Of a stretch of 44,021 bases of DNA, positions 1 through 8,218 are shown in pieces. The notes beneath the pieces were generated by a model. It saw only the letters and a list, made by a program, of their open reading frames with translations. It made no database searches and was not told the origin of the DNA. This DNA is from Exiguobacterium sp. (GTDB lineage: Bacteria; Bacillota; Bacilli; Exiguobacteriales; Exiguobacteriaceae), in contig NZ_JAFIFD010000051.1 in the NCBI RefSeq assembly GCF_020832205.1, forward strand, positions 1 to 44,021, in the 5' to 3' direction. The first letter of the stretch is position 1; each line of letters opens with the position of its first letter. The translations under genes were made by a program, and so were the position numbers.

Positions 1-615
1 ACCGAGAATGACGGCTTGGATCCGGTCCCCTTCCGTCTGCATCTCGGTCAAGATCCCCCCGACCTTTTTTCCGTTCAACAACAGATCATTCGGCCATTTG
101 ATCGTGACCGGGATATGTTGTTCGTTGAGCGAACTGGCGAAAGCGCTCGCTGCCATGAGCGTCAATTTCGACGCTTCCCGAATCGGAAGACTCGGACGCA
201 GGATAATGCTCGCTGCGATGTTGACATGGCTCGGGTTGTACCACGTCCGCCCGAGCTGACCGCGCCCGGCCGTCTGCTCTTCGCTCATGACGAGCGTGCC
301 TTCCGGCGCTCCTTTTTGTGCGAACTCGTGGGCGAGCCGTTGCGTCGTATCGACTCGTTCGTACGCATAGACGTTCTGTCCGAACCGGCCACGTCGAAAC
401 GAGACGAAAGCCGGTTCATCGAGTCGATCAGTGCGCTCGAGCAGTTGGTATCCTTTTCTTGGAATCGTCTCGATGGCGTAACCGTCTTGTTTTAACGTCT
501 CGATATGTTTCCAAATAGCGGTACGTGAAATATTTAAGCGCCGAGCCAATTCTTGACCGCTCCACACCGCCCCGTCTTGCAACAAATTCAACACTTTTCC
601 TCTCGTTGAAGCCAC
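1..615 (-). CDS. birA: BirA, biotin-protein ligase and biotin operon repressor (3' end cut by window)
   Basis: Attaches biotin to the biotin carrier protein of acetyl-CoA carboxylase and represses biotin genes. The 205 residues seen include an N-terminal winged helix-turn-helix (about residues 15-57), so this is the bifunctional regulator type. The ligase part shows GRGQLGR (117-123), the biotinyl-AMP loop, and KWPNDLL (173-179) followed by K184. The C-terminal domain lies beyond position 1. I chose the GTG at 613-615 because an AAAGGAGG lies 7 nt before it and the alignment to BirA begins there. The start lies inside the 3' end of cca, a 28-nt overlap, so it is the last visible gene of the bshB1-bshA-cca-birA unit. 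Identity is secure; the start is likely. Confidence 0.95.
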   Translation of the reverse strand, partial: MASTRGKVLNLLQDGAVWSGQELARRLNISRTAIWKHIETLKQDGYAIETIPRKGYQLLERTDRLDEPAFVSFRRGRFGQNVYAYERVDTTQRLAHEFAQKGAPEGTLVMSEEQTAGRGQLGRTWYNPSHVNIAASIILRPSLPIREASKLTLMAASAFASSLNEQHIPVTIKWPNDLLLNGKKVGGILTEMQTEGDRIQAVILG

Positions 616-1730
616 GACACCGCCTCCTTTCGTAACGTCTCTGAGTCGTTCGCGAGTTGTCCGAGGACGACACTCCGTTCCAAATAAGCGAGGACGCCTT
701 TGATTTCCGCCCCGACCGCCCCGAGCGCGAGCGCGTCACGCCCGTCAAAACGAAGTTGCTTTCGATGTTGGATCGGTAAAGTCCGTTTCAGCTCGGACGC
801 CGACACACCGTCACGTCGTTCCATCCGTAAATACGTGTCGAGCGTCGCTTCTTCCGTCTCGTAGACGGCGAACGTGTCGAGTCCGGTCGAGAACAAGCGG
901 GACAAGACGACGGCTTGGCGCTTCAAGGCGTTCGACCGCTTCCACGGGGCGAGCCAAGCGGCGTCGCCGGCGTGATGGACGAACAACGCCCAGCCCCCGG
1001 CCGCATTGACCGGTTTGCGCTCGTCGGCGATGATGTGTTCGACGAGTGGCGCCGTGACGTCCGGGAGATGTTCATGGATGCCGAGGGCGACGAGGTCGGT
1101 GAGCGCTTTCTTGTAAGCCGGACCAGCCATCAGTTTCTCAAACTCGATGGCGATCCGCTCCATGGCGATGTGGCGGAGTTTATGACCGAGTGACTCGGCC
1201 GCCTGACGCAGCTCCTCGTCTAGTGTGAAATCGAGTTGGGACATGAAGCGGAACGCGCGCATGATACGGAGGGCGTCCTCGCCGAACCGCTCGTACGGGC
1301 TGCCGACGGTCCGGATGATGCCCGACTCGAGATCGAGCCGTCCACCGAACAAGTCGACGACGTTTCCATCATGGAACGCCATCGCGTTCATCGTGAAGTC
1401 GCGGCGGAGCAAGTCCTCCTCGAGCGAGACGCCGAGCGCGACACGGTCCGGACGGCGGGAGTCAGAATACGTCCCTTCCGAACGGAATGTCGTCACTTCG
1501 AACGGATGGTGGTCGAGAATGACCGTCACCGTCCCGTGTTCGATTCCGGTCGGGACCGCTTTCGGGAACAGCGACAGCACCTCGTCCGGGAAGAGCGACG
1601 TCGCGATGTCGATGTCGTCCGGCAAGTGGCCGAGCATATAGTCACGGACGGCGCCGCCGACGATGTACGCCTCTCCGCCACGGGCGTTGATCGTCTCGAT
1701 GATTCGTTTCGCGTATTCCCATTCGGTCAT
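588..1730 (-). CDS. cca: CCA tRNA nucleotidyltransferase
   Basis: Adds or repairs the 3'-CCA end of tRNAs in the cytoplasm without a template. At 380 aa it is close to the Bacillus enzyme. The nucleotidyltransferase head carries GGAVRD (25-30) and the metal-binding DID (39-41). The neck follows with a nucleotide-selection region (LRRDFTMNAMAF, then FGEDALRIMRAFRF), as in class II CCA enzymes. The remainder is the tRNA-binding body and tail. Its ATG overlaps the bshA stop as ATGA, and its 3' end contains the SD and GTG start of birA. The order bshB1-bshA-cca-birA matches B. subtilis ypjG-ypjH-cca-birA. No unusual features. Confidence 0.96.
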   Translation of the reverse strand: MTEWEYAKRIIETINARGGEAYIVGGAVRDYMLGHLPDDIDIATSLFPDEVLSLFPKAVPTGIEHGTVTVILDHHPFEVTTFRSEGTYSDSRRPDRVALGVSLEEDLLRRDFTMNAMAFHDGNVVDLFGGRLDLESGIIRTVGSPYERFGEDALRIMRAFRFMSQLDFTLDEELRQAAESLGHKLRHIAMERIAIEFEKLMAGPAYKKALTDLVALGIHEHLPDVTAPLVEHIIADERKPVNAAGGWALFVHHAGDAAWLAPWKRSNALKRQAVVLSRLFSTGLDTFAVYETEEATLDTYLRMERRDGVSASELKRTLPIQHRKQLRFDGRDALALGAVGAEIKGVLAYLERSVVLGQLANDSETLRKEAVSWLQREEKC

Positions 1731-2848
1731 CGGTGCACCACCTGTTCGTATAGATGTTCATAAGCGTTGACGATGTCATGCGAGGCGAACTGTCCGGCCC
1801 GTTTCAAACCGCCGGCCCGCAGCTTCGCATGGAGCTCGGGATCGAGCAAAATTGCTTCAAGTGCCGCCGTGGCCCCGGGGACATCCCCGCGAGCGACGAC
1901 GTAACCTTCGACTCCGTCTGTGATCACTTCAGGCAATCCGCCGGCATCACTGACGACGGACGGGACACCGGTCGCCATCGCCTCGAGCGCGACGAGACCG
2001 AACGCCTCTTTGTCTGACAAGAGGACGTGCACGTCACTGATCGACAACAGTTCCGCGACTTGCTCTTGCTTCCCGGCGAAGATGACGTTCTGTTCGAGTC
2101 CCATCTCGCTGACGAGACGACGCATCGCGCCCATGAGCGGACCGTCCCCGACGAGCAGCAACTTCTTGTTCGGGACGTTCAGCAGTTTGAACGCCTCGAG
2201 GACGAGGTCGATCCGCTTCACTTGCCGGAAGTTCGAGACGTGGATGACGACCCGATCGGTGGCGTTCAAACCGTAACGTTCTCGCAACGCGGAGTCCGCC
2301 TGCGGCTTGTACACCGACTCGTCGATGAAATTATGGATGACGTTGATCGTCAAGTCCGGTGCGATCCGCTCGAGCGTCTCTCGTCTCAAACTGTCTGAGA
2401 CAGCCGTGATGGCGTTCGATTGTCGGAGTCCGTAAAGGATCGCCGGCTTCAATTCCTCGTCTTCCCCGAGCACCGTGATGTCGGTACCGTGCAGCGTCGA
2501 GACGATCGGGATCTTCCGACCGGCCATCTCACGCCCGAGCGCGGCACAGACGGCATGTGGCACGGCATAATGGGCATGGATGACGTCTAAACCGAACGCC
2601 TCGATCACACTCGCGATTTTTGAGGCGAGCGTGATATCGTATGGCGGGTAGCGAAAGACCGAGTATTGGTTGATCTCGACTTGGTGGAACGTGATATTCG
2701 GATGATAGGCGTTCAAGCGGAACGGGATGCTCGACGTGATGAAATGAACGTCATGCCCGCGGTCTGCGAGTTTCATCCCGAGCTCGGTGGCGAGAATGCC
2801 TGATCCGCCGACCGACGGATAACAGAGGACGCCGATGCGCAGTTTCAT
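1727..2848 (-). CDS. bshA: BshA, N-acetyl-alpha-D-glucosaminyl L-malate synthase
   Basis: First step of bacillithiol synthesis: transfers GlcNAc from UDP-GlcNAc to L-malate. This is a 373-aa GT4-family glycosyltransferase with two Rossmann-like halves. The N-terminal half has a glycine loop (GGSG, 14-17), the middle has the conserved TLHGTD segment (118-123), and the C-terminal donor domain has the E-x7-E motif (E281 to E289). It is flanked by bshB1, whose product deacetylates the GlcNAc-malate it makes. The two genes overlap by 4 nt (ATGA) and bshA overlaps cca in the same way. Strong similarity to B. subtilis YpjH along the whole length. Cytoplasmic. Confidence 0.96.
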   Translation of the reverse strand: MKLRIGVLCYPSVGGSGILATELGMKLADRGHDVHFITSSIPFRLNAYHPNITFHQVEINQYSVFRYPPYDITLASKIASVIEAFGLDVIHAHYAVPHAVCAALGREMAGRKIPIVSTLHGTDITVLGEDEELKPAILYGLRQSNAITAVSDSLRRETLERIAPDLTINVIHNFIDESVYKPQADSALRERYGLNATDRVVIHVSNFRQVKRIDLVLEAFKLLNVPNKKLLLVGDGPLMGAMRRLVSEMGLEQNVIFAGKQEQVAELLSISDVHVLLSDKEAFGLVALEAMATGVPSVVSDAGGLPEVITDGVEGYVVARGDVPGATAALEAILLDPELHAKLRAGGLKRAGQFASHDIVNAYEHLYEQVVHR

Positions 2849-3528
2849 GCGAGATCACCTGCCTTGTGGACGACGTAAGGTTTCACCGTCATGAGTCCCT
2901 CGGCATAGTCCGCCCCGATCAAGCTGCCGAAATGACGTTCCCGCGCCCGCACACGCTCGACATATTCGTCCGTGAGCGGGGTCGCGACGCCGTCGACAGG
3001 CATGAACTGACTCGCATAAGCCGAGAGCGCCCGCAGTTTCGTCTCGATCGTCTCCGAGATGTCGACACAGACGTCCGGTGTCTCGAGCGCGTTGATCATG
3101 TATTGATAGACGGTGTTCGGCCGATAGGCCGGCACGTCCGGTAAGTATTTACGGATACCGGCATTAAAGAGCGCCTCCTCGACGAGACGGGCACAGGCAC
3201 CGTGGTCAGGATGGCGGTCGACACCGTATGGATACAAGACGTGCGTCGGGCGGTCGGTACGGATGAGTCGGACGAGCGCTTCGACGTGTGCGTCGGTCAC
3301 CGCGAGTCCCCGGTCCGGGAAGCCGAGATTGACACGACGGACACCGAGCACTTCGTCGGCTTCGGCCGCTTCCCGTGCCCGCGTGGCGACGTCGCCGTTC
3401 GATGACAGTTCGGCCCGCGTCAAATCGACGTACATGACCGGGATCCCGTCACTCGTCCATTGGGCTGTCATGCCGGCGATTCCGATTTCGATATCGTCCG
3501 GATGGGCCCCGATTGCTACTATTTTCAT
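2845..3528 (-). CDS. bshB1: BshB1, N-acetyl-alpha-D-glucosaminyl L-malate deacetylase
   Basis: Zinc-dependent LmbE/PIG-L family deacetylase that turns GlcNAc-malate into GlcN-malate in bacillithiol synthesis. The 227-aa protein shows the zinc motif AHPDD (8-12) and a second metal motif HPDH (106-109). The frame is open further upstream to 3684, but the ATG at 3528 has GAGGTGAT 5 nt before it, and the family always starts at this MKIVAIGAHPDD segment. First gene of the bshB1-bshA-cca-birA unit; a promoter lies just upstream at 3551-3579. In B. subtilis mgsA and dapB precede it; here a YitT-family gene stands on the opposite strand instead. The last pathway enzyme, BshC, is not in the window. 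Confidence 0.95.
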   Translation of the reverse strand: MKIVAIGAHPDDIEIGIAGMTAQWTSDGIPVMYVDLTRAELSSNGDVATRAREAAEADEVLGVRRVNLGFPDRGLAVTDAHVEALVRLIRTDRPTHVLYPYGVDRHPDHGACARLVEEALFNAGIRKYLPDVPAYRPNTVYQYMINALETPDVCVDISETIETKLRALSAYASQFMPVDGVATPLTDEYVERVRARERHFGSLIGADYAEGLMTVKPYVVHKAGDLA

Positions 3529-3550
3529 AAAAATCACCTCTTCTGTGAAA

Positions 3551-3579
3551 AGTATATCGGACTCACCCGCGAATGTCAT
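3551..3579 (-). promoter_or_regulatory. Sigma-A type promoter for bshB1-bshA-cca-birA
   Basis: On the minus strand, ATGACA (3574-3579) and TATACT (3551-3556) are separated by exactly 17 bp. Each hexamer has five of six consensus bases. The -10 lies 22 bp before the bshB1 ATG, leaving room for a short leader with its SD. Seen directly; promoter activity is inferred. Confidence 0.65.
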
Positions 3580-3640
3580 ATGTTCAGGGTAGTCAATCGA
3601 GAGGTTTTTCGAGTACGCTACTAGATGGGAGGTGAACCGA

Positions 3641-4516
3641 ATGACGGTACAGTTGCCGATTCGATTTCGCAATATATTTTTCATCTTAATAGGTTCATTT
3701 ATTTTCGCGTTTGGCGTTTACCATTTCAACGTCCAAAACAATCTGGCGGAGGGCGGTTTCACCGGGATCACCCTAATCTTGCGCGGCCTGTTCGATCTTT
3801 CGCCGTCGATCACGAACTTGGCGCTCAACATCCCGCTCTTCTTCGTCAGCTACAAGCTGCTCGGGCGGACAACGTTCATCTATACGCTCATCGGTACGTT
3901 CAGCTTTTCAATTTGGTACGCGCTCATCGCCAAATATTCGACTCTCGTCATCGACTTGACCGATGATATGGTGCTCGCGAGTTTGTTCGCCGGACTGTTC
4001 ATCGGCGTCGGTCTCGGCATCATCTTTAACAACGGGGGCACGACCGGCGGCGTCGACATCATCGCCCGCCTCGTCCAGCGGTACGTCGGCTGGTCGATCG
4101 GTAAGACGTTCCTCGTCTTTGACTTCTTCGTCATCGTCCTCAGCTTGACGTACCTCGAAATCCATGAGGCGATGTATACGCTCCTCGCGGTTTATATCGG
4201 GGCTCGCGTCATCGATTCGATGCAGGAAGGGACGTATGCCGGCAAAGCCGCGATGATCATCAGCGACCACCGGACGGCGATCGCCGACGGCATCCATGCG
4301 ACGATGAACCGCGGGACGACACGACTCATCGCCAAAGGCGGATATTCGAACAAAGAGCTCGAAGTGCTTTACGTCGTCGTCGGGCGCAACGAAGTGAACC
4401 GTCTGAAAACGATTGTCAAACAAATCGACCCGCATGCGTTCGTCACGTTCCACCACGTGTATGAAGTCGGCGGTGAAGGGTTCACGTTCGATGAGAACCG
4501 GGTCCCGTTAAAATGA
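3641..4516 (+). CDS. YitT/DUF161 family membrane protein (YpjC-like)
   Basis: Integral membrane protein of the YitT family (UPF0750), 291 aa. About five hydrophobic segments fill the first two thirds; the last hundred residues form a soluble DUF2179 domain (from about SDHRTAIADG to HHVYEVGGEGF). The family's function is not established; transport or signalling are only guesses. The ATG at 3641 is preceded by GGGAGGTG with 6 nt spacing; an in-frame GTG at 3632 lies inside that SD and is unlikely. B. subtilis has its relative ypjC in this neighbourhood. It faces away from bshB1 and towards the greA-like gene, with a convergent terminator at 4671-4716. Confidence 0.85.
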   Translation: MTVQLPIRFRNIFFILIGSFIFAFGVYHFNVQNNLAEGGFTGITLILRGLFDLSPSITNLALNIPLFFVSYKLLGRTTFIYTLIGTFSFSIWYALIAKYSTLVIDLTDDMVLASLFAGLFIGVGLGIIFNNGGTTGGVDIIARLVQRYVGWSIGKTFLVFDFFVIVLSLTYLEIHEAMYTLLAVYIGARVIDSMQEGTYAGKAAMIISDHRTAIADGIHATMNRGTTRLIAKGGYSNKELEVLYVVVGRNEVNRLKTIVKQIDPHAFVTFHHVYEVGGEGFTFDENRVPLK

Positions 4517-4670
4517 AGTAACCCACTTGCTTCCGTTCCGTGCTCGGACCGTTAGAGGCGGACTAGCCCGACGGCACTTTTCTTAAGGATGCCGAGTGGA
4601 GACGAGACACGTTTTAGTCACGGATGTCGGAAAGATTGCATCGGTCCGTATCGTTACGACATGCGGACAT

Positions 4671-4716
4671 AAAACAGGCCACGAGAGCGATGTATTCGCT
4701 CCTCGTGGCCTGTTTT
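4671..4716. terminator. Bidirectional terminator between YitT gene and greA-like gene
   Basis: A 15-bp perfect stem (4671-4685 with 4702-4716) encloses a second short stem (AGCGA with TCGCT). It is flanked by AAAA on the left and TTTT on the right, so it can terminate transcription from either side. It sits 38 bp past the greA-like stop and 154 bp past the YitT stop. Confidence 0.85.
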
Positions 4717-4754
4717 CGTTCGAACGGTCGCTGGCTCATGAGGCGCCCGCTTCG

Positions 4755-5219
4755 TCATCGTTCGATATGGACAATCTCAAAGTCGAGCGTCCCGCCCGGT
4801 GAATCAATTGAAACCGATTGACCGACGACGCATCCCATCAAGCCGTTGCCGAGCGGGGACGTCACGGAAATTGTCCCTTCCGCCAAATCGGCTTCGAGTT
4901 CCCCGACGAGGCGATACGTCTCTTCGTCCCCGTTCGGTATCTCGCGAATGACAACTTGGCTTCCGAACGCGACGACGTCGGGACGACCCGTTTCGACGAT
5001 GACGGCATCAGCGAGCAGACGCTCAAGTTCGACAATTTTAGCTTCGATTCGCTCTTGTTCGCGGACCGCCTCCGTATAGGTGACGTCTTCACGAAAGTCG
5101 CAAAATTTACGTGCGTCCTTCACACGCTCAAGCGCCCGCTTTCTTCCGGCTTCGCGCAAGTCGGCGAGCTCTTCTTTTAACCGGGCATATCCTGCGCTCG
5201 TCAATTTTCGTCCCATCAT
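4755..5219 (-). CDS. GreA/GreB-family transcription elongation factor (paralogue)
   Basis: A 154-aa Gre-type factor, expected to enter the RNA polymerase secondary channel and stimulate cleavage of backtracked RNA. An N-terminal coiled coil (about 8-78) is followed by an FKBP-like C-terminal domain (about 84-154). The two acidic residues at the coiled-coil tip needed for cleavage in GreA are present as D41 and E44 (CDFRED). The rest of the tip differs from the usual GDLxENAEY. It is therefore either an active GreA or a diverged second copy; canonical greA is normally elsewhere in Bacillales. Its SD AAAGGAGGGG lies 4 nt before the ATG. It follows the YugP terminator closely and has no obvious promoter of its own. 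Confidence 0.85.
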   Translation of the reverse strand: MMGRKLTSAGYARLKEELADLREAGRKRALERVKDARKFCDFREDVTYTEAVREQERIEAKIVELERLLADAVIVETGRPDVVAFGSQVVIREIPNGDEETYRLVGELEADLAEGTISVTSPLGNGLMGCVVGQSVSIDSPGGTLDFEIVHIER

Positions 5220-5239
5220 CGGTCCCCTCCTTTAAAGGT

Positions 5240-5265
5240 AAAAAATCCCGTCCAAAGACGGGATT
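5240..5265 (-). terminator. Terminator after the YugP-like gene
   Basis: On the minus strand a 9-bp stem (5257-5265 with 5244-5252, loop TTTG) is followed by a run of T (5240-5245). It begins 5 nt past the YugP stop and ends only about 20 nt before the greA-like ATG, so greA-like expression probably depends on readthrough. Confidence 0.85.
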
Positions 5266-5269
5266 GGTT

Positions 5270-5953
5270 TTAGTCGTTTCGCGGCATGAAGACGATGAGC
5301 GCCAAACGGATGAGTTCGGCGACGGCGACGAGTGTCGCCGCGACGTACGTCCAAGCAGCCGCATTGAGCACTTTCCGTGCGCCTGATTCTTCTGTCGCCG
5401 TCACGATGCCGTGACTCGTCAGTTCAGCCATCGCACGCTTCGAAGCGTCGAATTCGACCGGAAGAGTCACGAGCTGGAACATGACCGCACCGAGCATCAT
5501 GATGACACCGAGTTGGGCGAGTCCCATCGCACCTAAGAGGAAACCACCGAGAAGGAGTGGGAACGACAAGTTCGACGTGATGTTCACGACCGGGACGAGA
5601 CGATGACGGACACGCATCATCTTGTAGTCGGTCGCGTCTTGAATGACGTGCCCGATCTCATGGGCCGCGATCGCAGCAGATGAAATCGTCGAGCCTTGGT
5701 ACACTTCACGCGACAAGCGGACGACTTTGTTGACCGGGTCATAATGGTCGCTCATCAAGCCATCGACCATCTCGATTCGGACATCGCGGACGCCGTTTTG
5801 TTTCATGATGAAGTCGGCGACTTGAGCGCCGGTAACCCCACTTTGGAGACGTTGCTGTAAAAATTTCTTATACGTGCTTTTCACTCGCATCTGAGCCCAT
5901 AACGGGATGAGCATGATCAGTGCAAGATAGAAAATATAGCCACCTAATGACAT
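5270..5953 (-). CDS. YugP-like membrane zinc metallopeptidase
   Basis: A 227-aa membrane-bound zinc peptidase of the neutral zinc metallopeptidase family (PF04298; B. subtilis YugP). An N-terminal membrane segment (about 4-20) precedes a catalytic region with HEIGH (98-102) and the conserved DATDY after it. Two or three further hydrophobic segments follow (about 120-160 and 195-222). Substrates in Bacillus are not known to me. It lies 38 bp downstream of ypjA on the same strand and ends in its own terminator. The ATG at 5953 has GAGGTGAT 7 nt upstream. YugP is not next to ypjA in B. subtilis, so this placement is a local rearrangement (inference). Confidence 0.88.
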   Translation of the reverse strand: MSLGGYIFYLALIMLIPLWAQMRVKSTYKKFLQQRLQSGVTGAQVADFIMKQNGVRDVRIEMVDGLMSDHYDPVNKVVRLSREVYQGSTISSAAIAAHEIGHVIQDATDYKMMRVRHRLVPVVNITSNLSFPLLLGGFLLGAMGLAQLGVIMMLGAVMFQLVTLPVEFDASKRAMAELTSHGIVTATEESGARKVLNAAAWTYVAATLVAVAELIRLALIVFMPRND

Positions 5954-5991
5954 TTTCTATATCACCTCTGCGTGTATTTGATACTTCGATT

Positions 5992-6606
5992 TTACATTCT
6001 TATGACCTTATTATCAAGTGAACTGCGCAGGATGAGCTTGTATCCCACAAAAAAACACAATCCCGTAAGCCAGAACGAGCCGTAGCCGATCCACATGATA
6101 TGCTCGGCGAGCGACGGATAACGCGGCCATTGGCCGAGAACGTAGTCGACGACGTCGTTATGGACGACCCAAATCAACGTCAAGACGAACGACCGAACCG
6201 TCCATTTCATGAACGGTGCGTACAACAGTGCCTGGAACGCCATCGCCCCGTGCGACACCATGAGCATGACGGCCATGAGCACCGTGACGGTCTCGGCATC
6301 ACTCCCGAGCGTCCGCAAGAACAGCAAGTTCATGACGACGGCCCAGAGGCCATATTTGATGAGCGTAATAAACGCGAGCGTCTCCATGAGCGGTGACTTC
6401 TTCCCCGCGATCCAAAGACCGAGCACGATCGTGAAGAAAAGTGACGCCGTCGGGCTGTCTGGGACGAACGGCCAATACAGGAGCGGGGTGTCGCGTAGCT
6501 GTGGCTCGTACCAAACGTATCCGTAGATTGTTCCGAGCAAGTTAATGACGAACAGCGTCATCAAGACGATGCGATGAGTGAGCAGTGGGCGCAACATATG
6601 TAGCAT
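5992..6606 (-). CDS. ypjA: YpjA-like DUF1405 membrane protein
   Basis: A 204-aa polytopic membrane protein with about six hydrophobic segments, matching the DUF1405 family. Function unknown. In B. subtilis ypjA directly follows qcrC, exactly as here. The first ATG at 6606 has AAGGA about 11 nt upstream; a second ATG nine bases on could also serve. It is separated from qcrC by a terminator (6656-6695), and a TACAAT -10-like hexamer at 6632-6637 suggests its own weak promoter. Adjacency to the b6c complex genes hints at a respiratory link, but nothing in the sequence proves it. Confidence 0.85.
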   Translation of the reverse strand: MLHMLRPLLTHRIVLMTLFVINLLGTIYGYVWYEPQLRDTPLLYWPFVPDSPTASLFFTIVLGLWIAGKKSPLMETLAFITLIKYGLWAVVMNLLFLRTLGSDAETVTVLMAVMLMVSHGAMAFQALLYAPFMKWTVRSFVLTLIWVVHNDVVDYVLGQWPRYPSLAEHIMWIGYGSFWLTGLCFFVGYKLILRSSLDNKVIRM

Positions 6607-6655
6607 TCGAGTGAACCATCCTTTTTTCTCTATTGTAGCGTGCGTGGACGAGAAA

Positions 6656-6695
6656 AGTAAAAGAAGTGTAACCCGTTTGACGGGGCTACACTTCT
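6656..6695 (-). terminator. Terminator of the qcrABC operon
   Basis: A 9-bp outer stem (6687-6695 with 6662-6670) and an inner CCCGT/ACGGG stem are followed on the minus strand by TTTTACTTTT. It starts 10 bp past the qcrC stop. Confidence 0.85.
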
Positions 6696-6704
6696 AGGCG
6701 TGTG

Positions 6705-7499
6705 TTATTCGTTGTTCTCTCCGCCTTCACCGTATGAAGCGATGAATTCAGACATGGCTTGAAGGTCTTCGTCCGAGCCTTCCCATTGTCCGGCCGGCAT
6801 GGCCCCGATCCCGTTGACCGAGATTTCAGCAATCTCTTCAGCTGTATAAGCTGTTCCAACAAGAGGTGGTGCCGCTGCGCCGCCTTCAAGGTTCTGACCG
6901 TGACAGTTGACACAAGACTGGGCCGCGTAAATCTCGTAACCCGGCGCCGCCGTGTCGATTTCCGGGCCTTCGCCCGGTACGACGAGAATCCCTTGCTCGT
7001 GAACTTGGTCCCAGTGCGTCGTTTGGACCGATTCCCACGTCAAGTAGACGATTGAAAGGATACCGAGCAACATGAAACTGACCGCGACCGGGCGTTTCGC
7101 CGGGCGACGTTCAAGTCCTTGGTCGAGCCAAGGCGCGATGAGAAGCGCGGTGAACGCTACCCCCGGCATGATGACTGTCCCGAGTAAAATCCAATCTCCA
7201 GCCGCGAACTGGTATTTGAGCAATTGATACAAGAACAAGAAATACCAGTCCGGAAGCGGAATGTATGACGTGTTCGTTGGATCGGCGATATTTTGGAGCG
7301 GTGGCGCCTCGACGATTGTCAAAGCGATGAATCCGATCAAGAAGACCGACCCGACCATCCACTCCTTCAGCAAGAAGTTCGGCCAGAACGCTTCAGTGCG
7401 TCCTGGGTATTCTGAATAGTCTTTCGCAATATTTTGTTTCCGATTCGAGATTCCTACTCGAGAGTCGGTCACAAATTTCATCCCTTTACCGCGATGCAT
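6705..7499 (-). CDS. qcrC: QcrC, subunit IV/cytochrome c fusion of the menaquinol:cytochrome c reductase
   Basis: Third subunit of the Bacillus-type b6c complex, moving electrons from menaquinol to cytochrome c. The 264-aa protein joins a three-helix subunit IV-like part (about 45-65, 85-125, 138-156, with the conserved PDWYF at 83-87) to a C-terminal cytochrome c domain. That domain carries the heme site CVNCH (196-200) and a likely axial Met at M234. This fusion is typical of Bacillales. The ATG at 7499 has GGGGGAG 7 nt before it and gives the conserved MHRGKGMKF start. It is the last gene of qcrA-qcrB-qcrC. Confidence 0.96.
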   Translation of the reverse strand: MHRGKGMKFVTDSRVGISNRKQNIAKDYSEYPGRTEAFWPNFLLKEWMVGSVFLIGFIALTIVEAPPLQNIADPTNTSYIPLPDWYFLFLYQLLKYQFAAGDWILLGTVIMPGVAFTALLIAPWLDQGLERRPAKRPVAVSFMLLGILSIVYLTWESVQTTHWDQVHEQGILVVPGEGPEIDTAAPGYEIYAAQSCVNCHGQNLEGGAAAPPLVGTAYTAEEIAEISVNGIGAMPAGQWEGSDEDLQAMSEFIASYGEGGENNE

Positions 7500-7531
7500 A
7501 TCGTTTCTCCCCCTTTTTTCCTCGTACCGGC

Positions 7532-8203
7532 TTAAAGCGGTCCAGAAATTCCTTGTTTACGAATCATCAAGAAGTGAGCTCCGAGAAGTCCGAACAAGGC
7601 CGCCGGCAAGAAGAAGACGTGAACGGCGAAGAAGTTCGTGAGCGTCCGCGCACCGACAATCTCGCCACCGGCGAGAAGCGTCTTAGCGATGCCACCGATG
7701 ACCGGGACACTCTCTGCAATCTGAAGCGTAACTTTCGTCGCGAACAACGCTTTCATATCCCATGGCAACAAGTAACCTGTGAGACCGAGCGCCAAGACGA
7801 CGAAGAACAATAGGACACCGACGACCCAGTTGAGCTCGCGCGGCTTTTTATACGATCCGGTAAAGAATACGCGGAGCGTATGTAAGAACAACATGACGAT
7901 GGCGACCGACGCACCCCAGTGGTGCATCCCACGGACGATTTGGCCGTGTGCGATCTCATTTTGCAAGTAATATACCGACGCGTGCGCGTTGATGATATCC
8001 GGCACGTAATACATCGTCAAAAACATCCCTGACAGGATTTGAATGACGATCGTGAAGAACGTCAAACCGCCGAAGCAATATACAAATGCTGAAAAGTGAT
8101 GGGCAGGGTTGACGTGTTCTGGAACTTCATGGTCAGCGATGTCGCGCCATAACGGCGTGATGTCGACGCGTTCATCGACCCAATCATAAATCTTTTGTAA
8201 CAT
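7532..8203 (-). CDS. qcrB: QcrB, cytochrome b6-type subunit
   Basis: A 223-aa, four-helix cytochrome b subunit of the b6c complex, binding hemes bL and bH and the quinol sites. It shows paired histidines in helix B (HHWGASVAIVMLFLH region) and helix D. C43 (VYCFGG) sits at the position which in B. subtilis QcrB covalently holds an extra heme; that role is family knowledge. It lies between qcrA (15 bp upstream) and qcrC (32 bp downstream). Length and motifs match B. subtilis QcrB throughout. Confidence 0.96.
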   Translation of the reverse strand: MLQKIYDWVDERVDITPLWRDIADHEVPEHVNPAHHFSAFVYCFGGLTFFTIVIQILSGMFLTMYYVPDIINAHASVYYLQNEIAHGQIVRGMHHWGASVAIVMLFLHTLRVFFTGSYKKPRELNWVVGVLLFFVVLALGLTGYLLPWDMKALFATKVTLQIAESVPVIGGIAKTLLAGGEIVGARTLTNFFAVHVFFLPAALFGLLGAHFLMIRKQGISGPL

Positions 8204-8218
8204 CGACTATTCCCCCTC

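Noticed and set aside
1236-1763. Long plus-strand open frame opposite cca
   Set aside because: It mirrors the codon pattern of the GC-rich gene on the other strand, has no SD and gives an arginine/valine-rich nonsense protein.
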